The notes beneath the pieces were generated by a model. The model was not told the DNA's origin. It saw only the letters and a list, made by a program, of their open reading frames with translations, and ran no database searches. DNA of 64,000 nucleotides from Hyphomicrobiales bacterium (GTDB lineage Bacteria > Pseudomonadota > Alphaproteobacteria > Rhizobiales > Aestuariivirgaceae): assembly GCA_025359045.1 (NCBI GenBank), contig JANYHN010000010.1, forward strand, positions 1 through 64,000, written 5' to 3'. The stretch's first letter is position 1. Every line of letters begins with the position of its first letter. The position numbers were made by a program, and so were the translations under genes. Positions 60,653 to 64,000 of this stretch are shown here, piece by piece.

Positions 60653-62181
60653 AGCGGCATCGTATCGTGCTTCTTCGGAAGCGTTTGCATTTTCTTATTT
60701 CGCAATGAAGCAAAAGCCCGCGCGATGCGTTTGCGCGAGGTATTGGGCATAATCACATCGTCGATAAAGCCGCGCTCTGCCGCCACAAACGGATTCGCAA
60801 AACGATCTTCATAATCCTTGGTACGCGCTGCAATTTTATCTCTATCGCCCAGCTCTGAACGATAAATAATTTCCGTCGCCCCCTTGGCTCCCATCACCGC
60901 AATTTCTGCTGTTGGCCAAGCATAGTTCACGTCTGCACCAATATGCTTGGATGCCATCACATCATAAGCTCCGCCATAAGCCTTGCGCGTGATCAAAGTG
61001 ACCATGGGCACAGTCGCTTGGGCAAAAGCAAACAAAAGTTTGGCACCTTGTTTGATAACACCGCCATATTCCTGCGCTGTGCCGGGTAAAAACCCAGGCA
61101 CATCAACCAGTGTTAAAAGCGGGATATTAAATGCATCACAAAAGCGCACAAACCGCGCAGCCTTGCGTGAGGAGTCTATATCCAACACACCTGCCAAAAC
61201 CTGCGGTTGATTGGCCACAACACCAATGCTTTGACCCTCGATGCGAATAAAACCAGTGATAATGTTACGCGCAAAGGCTGCTTGGATTTCGAAAAAATCA
61301 CTTTCATCCGCCAGCGCCAAAACCAATTCCTTCATGTCGTAGGGTTTGGTGGCACTATCAGGAATTAAGGTATCAAGCTTCATTTCCAATCTGTCGGGTT
61401 CGTCATGGAATGGACGCGTCGGCAATTTCTCGGAATTGCTCAGCGGCAAAAAATCAAATAATCGCCGCACTTGTTCAAGTGTTTCAATATCATTGTCATA
61501 AGCGCCATCTGCCACAGAAGATTTTTGCGTGTGCGTCGTCGCCCCACCCAATTCCTCAGCAGTGACCACTTCATTGGTGACGGTTTTCACGACGTCAGGG
61601 CCAGTCACAAACATATATGACGTGTCACGAACCATAAAAATAAAATCAGTCATGGCCGGTGAATAAACAGCCCCCCCAGCACAAGGCCCCATAATCACAG
61701 AGATTTGTGGGATAACGCCTGAAACCTCAGCATTGCGGCGAAATACTTCGGCATAACCAGCGAGCGAATCCACACCTTCCTGAATGCGCGCACCTCCGGA
61801 ATCATTCAGCCCAATAATCGGCGCGCCAGATTTCACCGCCAAATCCATAATCTTGCAAATCTTGCGGGCATGGGTTTCGGAAAGTGAGCCACCAAGCACT
61901 GTGAAGTCCTGCGCAAAAACATAAACGATTCGGCCATTAATGGTGCCCCAGCCAGTCACCACGCCATCGCCAGCAATCTTCTGCTTTTCCATCCCAAATT
62001 CGGTGGAGCGATGCGTTACAAATACATCATACTCCTCAAATGAGCCTTCATCGAGTAAAACTTCGATTCGTTCCCGTGCCGTCAACTTTCCCTTGGCGTG
62101 CTGGGCATCAATGCGCAGCTGACCACCACCGAGATAAGCCTGGGCCCGGCGCGCATCCAGCTTTTCAAGAATTTCATGCAT
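60649..62181 (-). CDS. pccB: Propionyl-CoA carboxylase beta subunit
   Basis: [52 protein letters not shown]...[21 protein letters not shown]. Confidence 0.96.
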   Translation of the reverse strand: MHEILEKLDARRAQAYLGGGQLRIDAQHAKGKLTARERIEVLLDEGSFEEYDVFVTHRSTEFGMEKQKIAGDGVVTGWGTINGRIVYVFAQDFTVLGGSLSETHARKICKIMDLAVKSGAPIIGLNDSGGARIQEGVDSLAGYAEVFRRNAEVSGVIPQISVIMGPCAGGAVYSPAMTDFIFMVRDTSYMFVTGPDVVKTVTNEVVTAEELGGATTHTQKSSVADGAYDNDIETLEQVRRLFDFLPLSNSEKLPTRPFHDEPDRLEMKLDTLIPDSATKPYDMKELVLALADESDFFEIQAAFARNIITGFIRIEGQSIGVVANQPQVLAGVLDIDSSRKAARFVRFCDAFNIPLLTLVDVPGFLPGTAQEYGGVIKQGAKLLFAFAQATVPMVTLITRKAYGGAYDVMASKHIGADVNYAWPTAEIAVMGAKGATEIIYRSELGDRDKIAARTKDYEDRFANPFVAAERGFIDDVIMPNTSRKRIARAFASLRNKKMQTLPKKHDTMPL

Positions 62182-62282
62182 AAATTGCAGGTTCCCGGAT
62201 CAATTAGTCGACACGTCATAATTGCCGTTTATTCGAAAAGGTGCAATGGTTTAAGAATGTTTGTTTCAAAGGCAAATCACTT

Positions 62283-64000
62283 ATGACACTCGAGCAATTT
62301 CTGGTCAGCGGACTGGTTTACCTCACGGCAGCAGTAATATCAGCACTCGTCGCCAGAAGACTCAAACTCGGTTCGGTTTTAGGATTTTTGGTAGCTGGCG
62401 CACTGATTGGCCCCTCGGCTTTCAATCTTGTCGGTGACAATGGTGAAACAGTAAAGCAATTCGCAGAATTCGGCGTGATCATGATGTTGTTTCTGATTGG
62501 CTTGGAGTTGGAACCATCGAAACTTTGGGCCTTGCGCAAACAAATCTTTGGCCTTGGCGCATTACAGGTTGTCGGTGTGTCGACCGTCTTGGGCCTTGCC
62601 GCAATGTTGGTAGCTCGCGATTGGCGGGAAGGACTAGTGATTGGTATCATTCTATCCATGTCTTCAACAGCAATCATTTTACAAAGCCTGGAGGAACGCG
62701 GGGTTCTTAAAACACCTGTCGGCCAATCGATCTTCTCTGTTTTGCTATTCCAAGATATTTCGGTTATCCCCATTCTTGCAATATTTCCGCTATTGGCAGT
62801 AGCAGCACCACTAGAAGCGAACGCTTCATCTTCGTTGATCGCTCAATTCCCGGCTTGGCTGAAAGCCATAAGCATTATAGTTGCGGTGGGCTCAGTTGCA
62901 CTCGGTGGACGATATCTGACGCGTCCACTTTTCCGAATTGTTGCCGATACAGGTGCAAGGGAAATTTTTGTCGCAACAGCATTGTTACTGGTTGTTGCGA
63001 TTACCCTTGTCATGGAAATGGTTGGGTTATCGGCGGCTCTTGGCACATTTTTGGCCGGCGTTGTACTGGCGGACAGTGAATACCGCCACGAGCTTGAGAT
63101 GGATCTGCAGCCCTTCAAAGGTTTGCTACTTGCCATATTTTTTATCGCTGTGGGCGCAGGTGTGGATTTTAAGCTGATAACATCAGCCCCTTTATTGATG
63201 GTTCTTGGCCTCCTTGCTTTTTTAATATTAAAATTGATGACACATGTTCTGCTCGCACTCAGCTTCGGTATGACAAATGCTGATACATCGAGATTCTCAA
63301 TTTCACTCGCCCAAGGTAGCGAATTTGGGTTTGTACTTATTGGAATAGCACTTGGTCTAAATCTACTATCAGTAAATATCGCTGGTCTGCTGACAGCTAT
63401 CATTGCACTCTCCATGGCCACAGCAGCTTTACTCATGATGGTCGACGATAAATTTATCCAACCATGGCTTGGTGAAAGAAAACAAGACCGAGAAGCAGAC
63501 GTTATAACCCATAATGGTGTCGACGCAATCATCGCAGGGCACGGGCGCTTTGGCATGACGATTGGTCGTGTGCTTACCGCCCAAGGTTTGAAAACAACAC
63601 TCCTCGATCATGACTCAAGCCAAGTTGATGCATTGCGTAAATTTGGGTTCAAGGTCTTCTATGGTGACGCACTTCGGACTGATCTCTTAGAAGCAGCTGG
63701 GGCTAAAGAAGCAAAAATCATGGTGATTGCGATTGACGACCGTGAAAAAATAACTGAGCTCGTCAAAGTAGCTCAGCTTAACTTCCCTAAATTGCAGCTT
63801 TTGGTTCGCGCCTACGATCGATCACATGCCGGTGAGCTTTTGAAAATTGGCGTTAAATATGTTTATCGCGAGGTTTTTGGTTCATCAATGAACCTGGCCA
63901 AAGACGCGCTTGTGGCTTTGGGACAAACCGAAAAAGATGCGATCTCGGTCGTTAAGCGCTTTTCTGAACACGACGAAAAATTCTTACGCAAATCAGTGGC
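62283..64000 (+). CDS. CPA2-family monovalent cation:proton antiporter with TrkA-N/RCK domain (Kef-type), truncated by window edge
   Basis: MTLEQFLVSGLVYLTAAVISALVARRLKLGSVLGFLVAGALIGPSAFNLVGDNGETVKQFAEFGVIMMLFLIGLELEPSKLWALRK...AIIAGHGRFGMTIGRVLTAQGLKTTLLDHDSSQVDALRKFGFKVFYGDALRTDLLEAAGA; open to 64000 (not in the ORF track because it lacks a stop). Confidence 0.93.
   Translation, partial: MTLEQFLVSGLVYLTAAVISALVARRLKLGSVLGFLVAGALIGPSAFNLVGDNGETVKQFAEFGVIMMLFLIGLELEPSKLWALRKQIFGLGALQVVGVSTVLGLAAMLVARDWREGLVIGIILSMSSTAIILQSLEERGVLKTPVGQSIFSVLLFQDISVIPILAIFPLLAVAAPLEANASSSLIAQFPAWLKAISIIVAVGSVALGGRYLTRPLFRIVADTGAREIFVATALLLVVAITLVMEMVGLSAALGTFLAGVVLADSEYRHELEMDLQPFKGLLLAIFFIAVGAGVDFKLITSAPLLMVLGLLAFLILKLMTHVLLALSFGMTNADTSRFSISLAQGSEFGFVLIGIALGLNLLSVNIAGLLTAIIALSMATAALLMMVDDKFIQPWLGERKQDREADVITHNGVDAIIAGHGRFGMTIGRVLTAQGLKTTLLDHDSSQVDALRKFGFKVFYGDALRTDLLEAAGAKEAKIMVIAIDDREKITELVKVAQLNFPKLQLLVRAYDRSHAGELLKIGVKYVYREVFGSSMNLAKDALVALGQTEKDAISVVKRFSEHDEKFLRKSV

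Noticed and set aside
62318-62773. 151-aa minus-strand ORF
   Set aside because: Shadow of the antiporter gene; no recognisable domain.
62843-63556. 237-aa minus-strand ORF
   Set aside because: Antisense to the CPA2 antiporter, whose plus-strand frame is clearly coding; low-complexity Ser/Ala/Pro-rich shadow ORF.

Overview
The window is a chromosomal segment that looks alphaproteobacterial (Rhizobiales-like gene order) and is mostly dense housekeeping genes. From left to right: the 5' part of tuf with tRNA-Gly and tRNA-Tyr; coaD, a LysE-family exporter, comEC, gltX and gltA; the fabZ-bamA-rseP-cdsA-uppS-frr-pyrH-tsf-rpsB cluster; a small accessory islet (about 17.3-20.3 kb) with a FitA/VapC-type toxin-antitoxin pair, gene fragments, palindromic repeats, an orphan membrane protein and a REP-associated (RAYT/Y1) transposase; DUF2339, lipB, GST, rimO, ATP12, RluA-family synthase, crcB and corA; trmFO, a squalene/phytoene-synthase-like gene, Mth938, secF, secD, yajC and a DUF815 ATPase; an ECF sigma/anti-sigma pair; a decayed soluble transhydrogenase (sthA-like) pseudogene; gor, rpiA and gabD; a sugar ABC/TIM-barrel operon divergent from a ROK regulator; a vanadium-haloperoxidase-like plus ASPIC/UnbV pair; a propionyl-CoA to succinyl-CoA module (scpA, pccA, pccB); and a truncated CPA2/Kef-type antiporter. 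The strongest unusual signal is what is missing. In the otherwise collinear rpsB-to-gltX cluster, lpxD (expected between bamA and fabZ), lpxA/lpxI/lpxB (expected between fabZ and gltA) and dxr (expected between cdsA and rseP) are all absent, with only short gaps left. Other leads are the sthA fossil, a truncated tRNA-Gly 3'-end duplication, the RAYT islet with repeated motifs, paired ATTTTG/CAAAAT palindromes in the ABC/ROK intergenic region, and several structured intergenic elements. No CRISPR array, rRNA or prophage was found.
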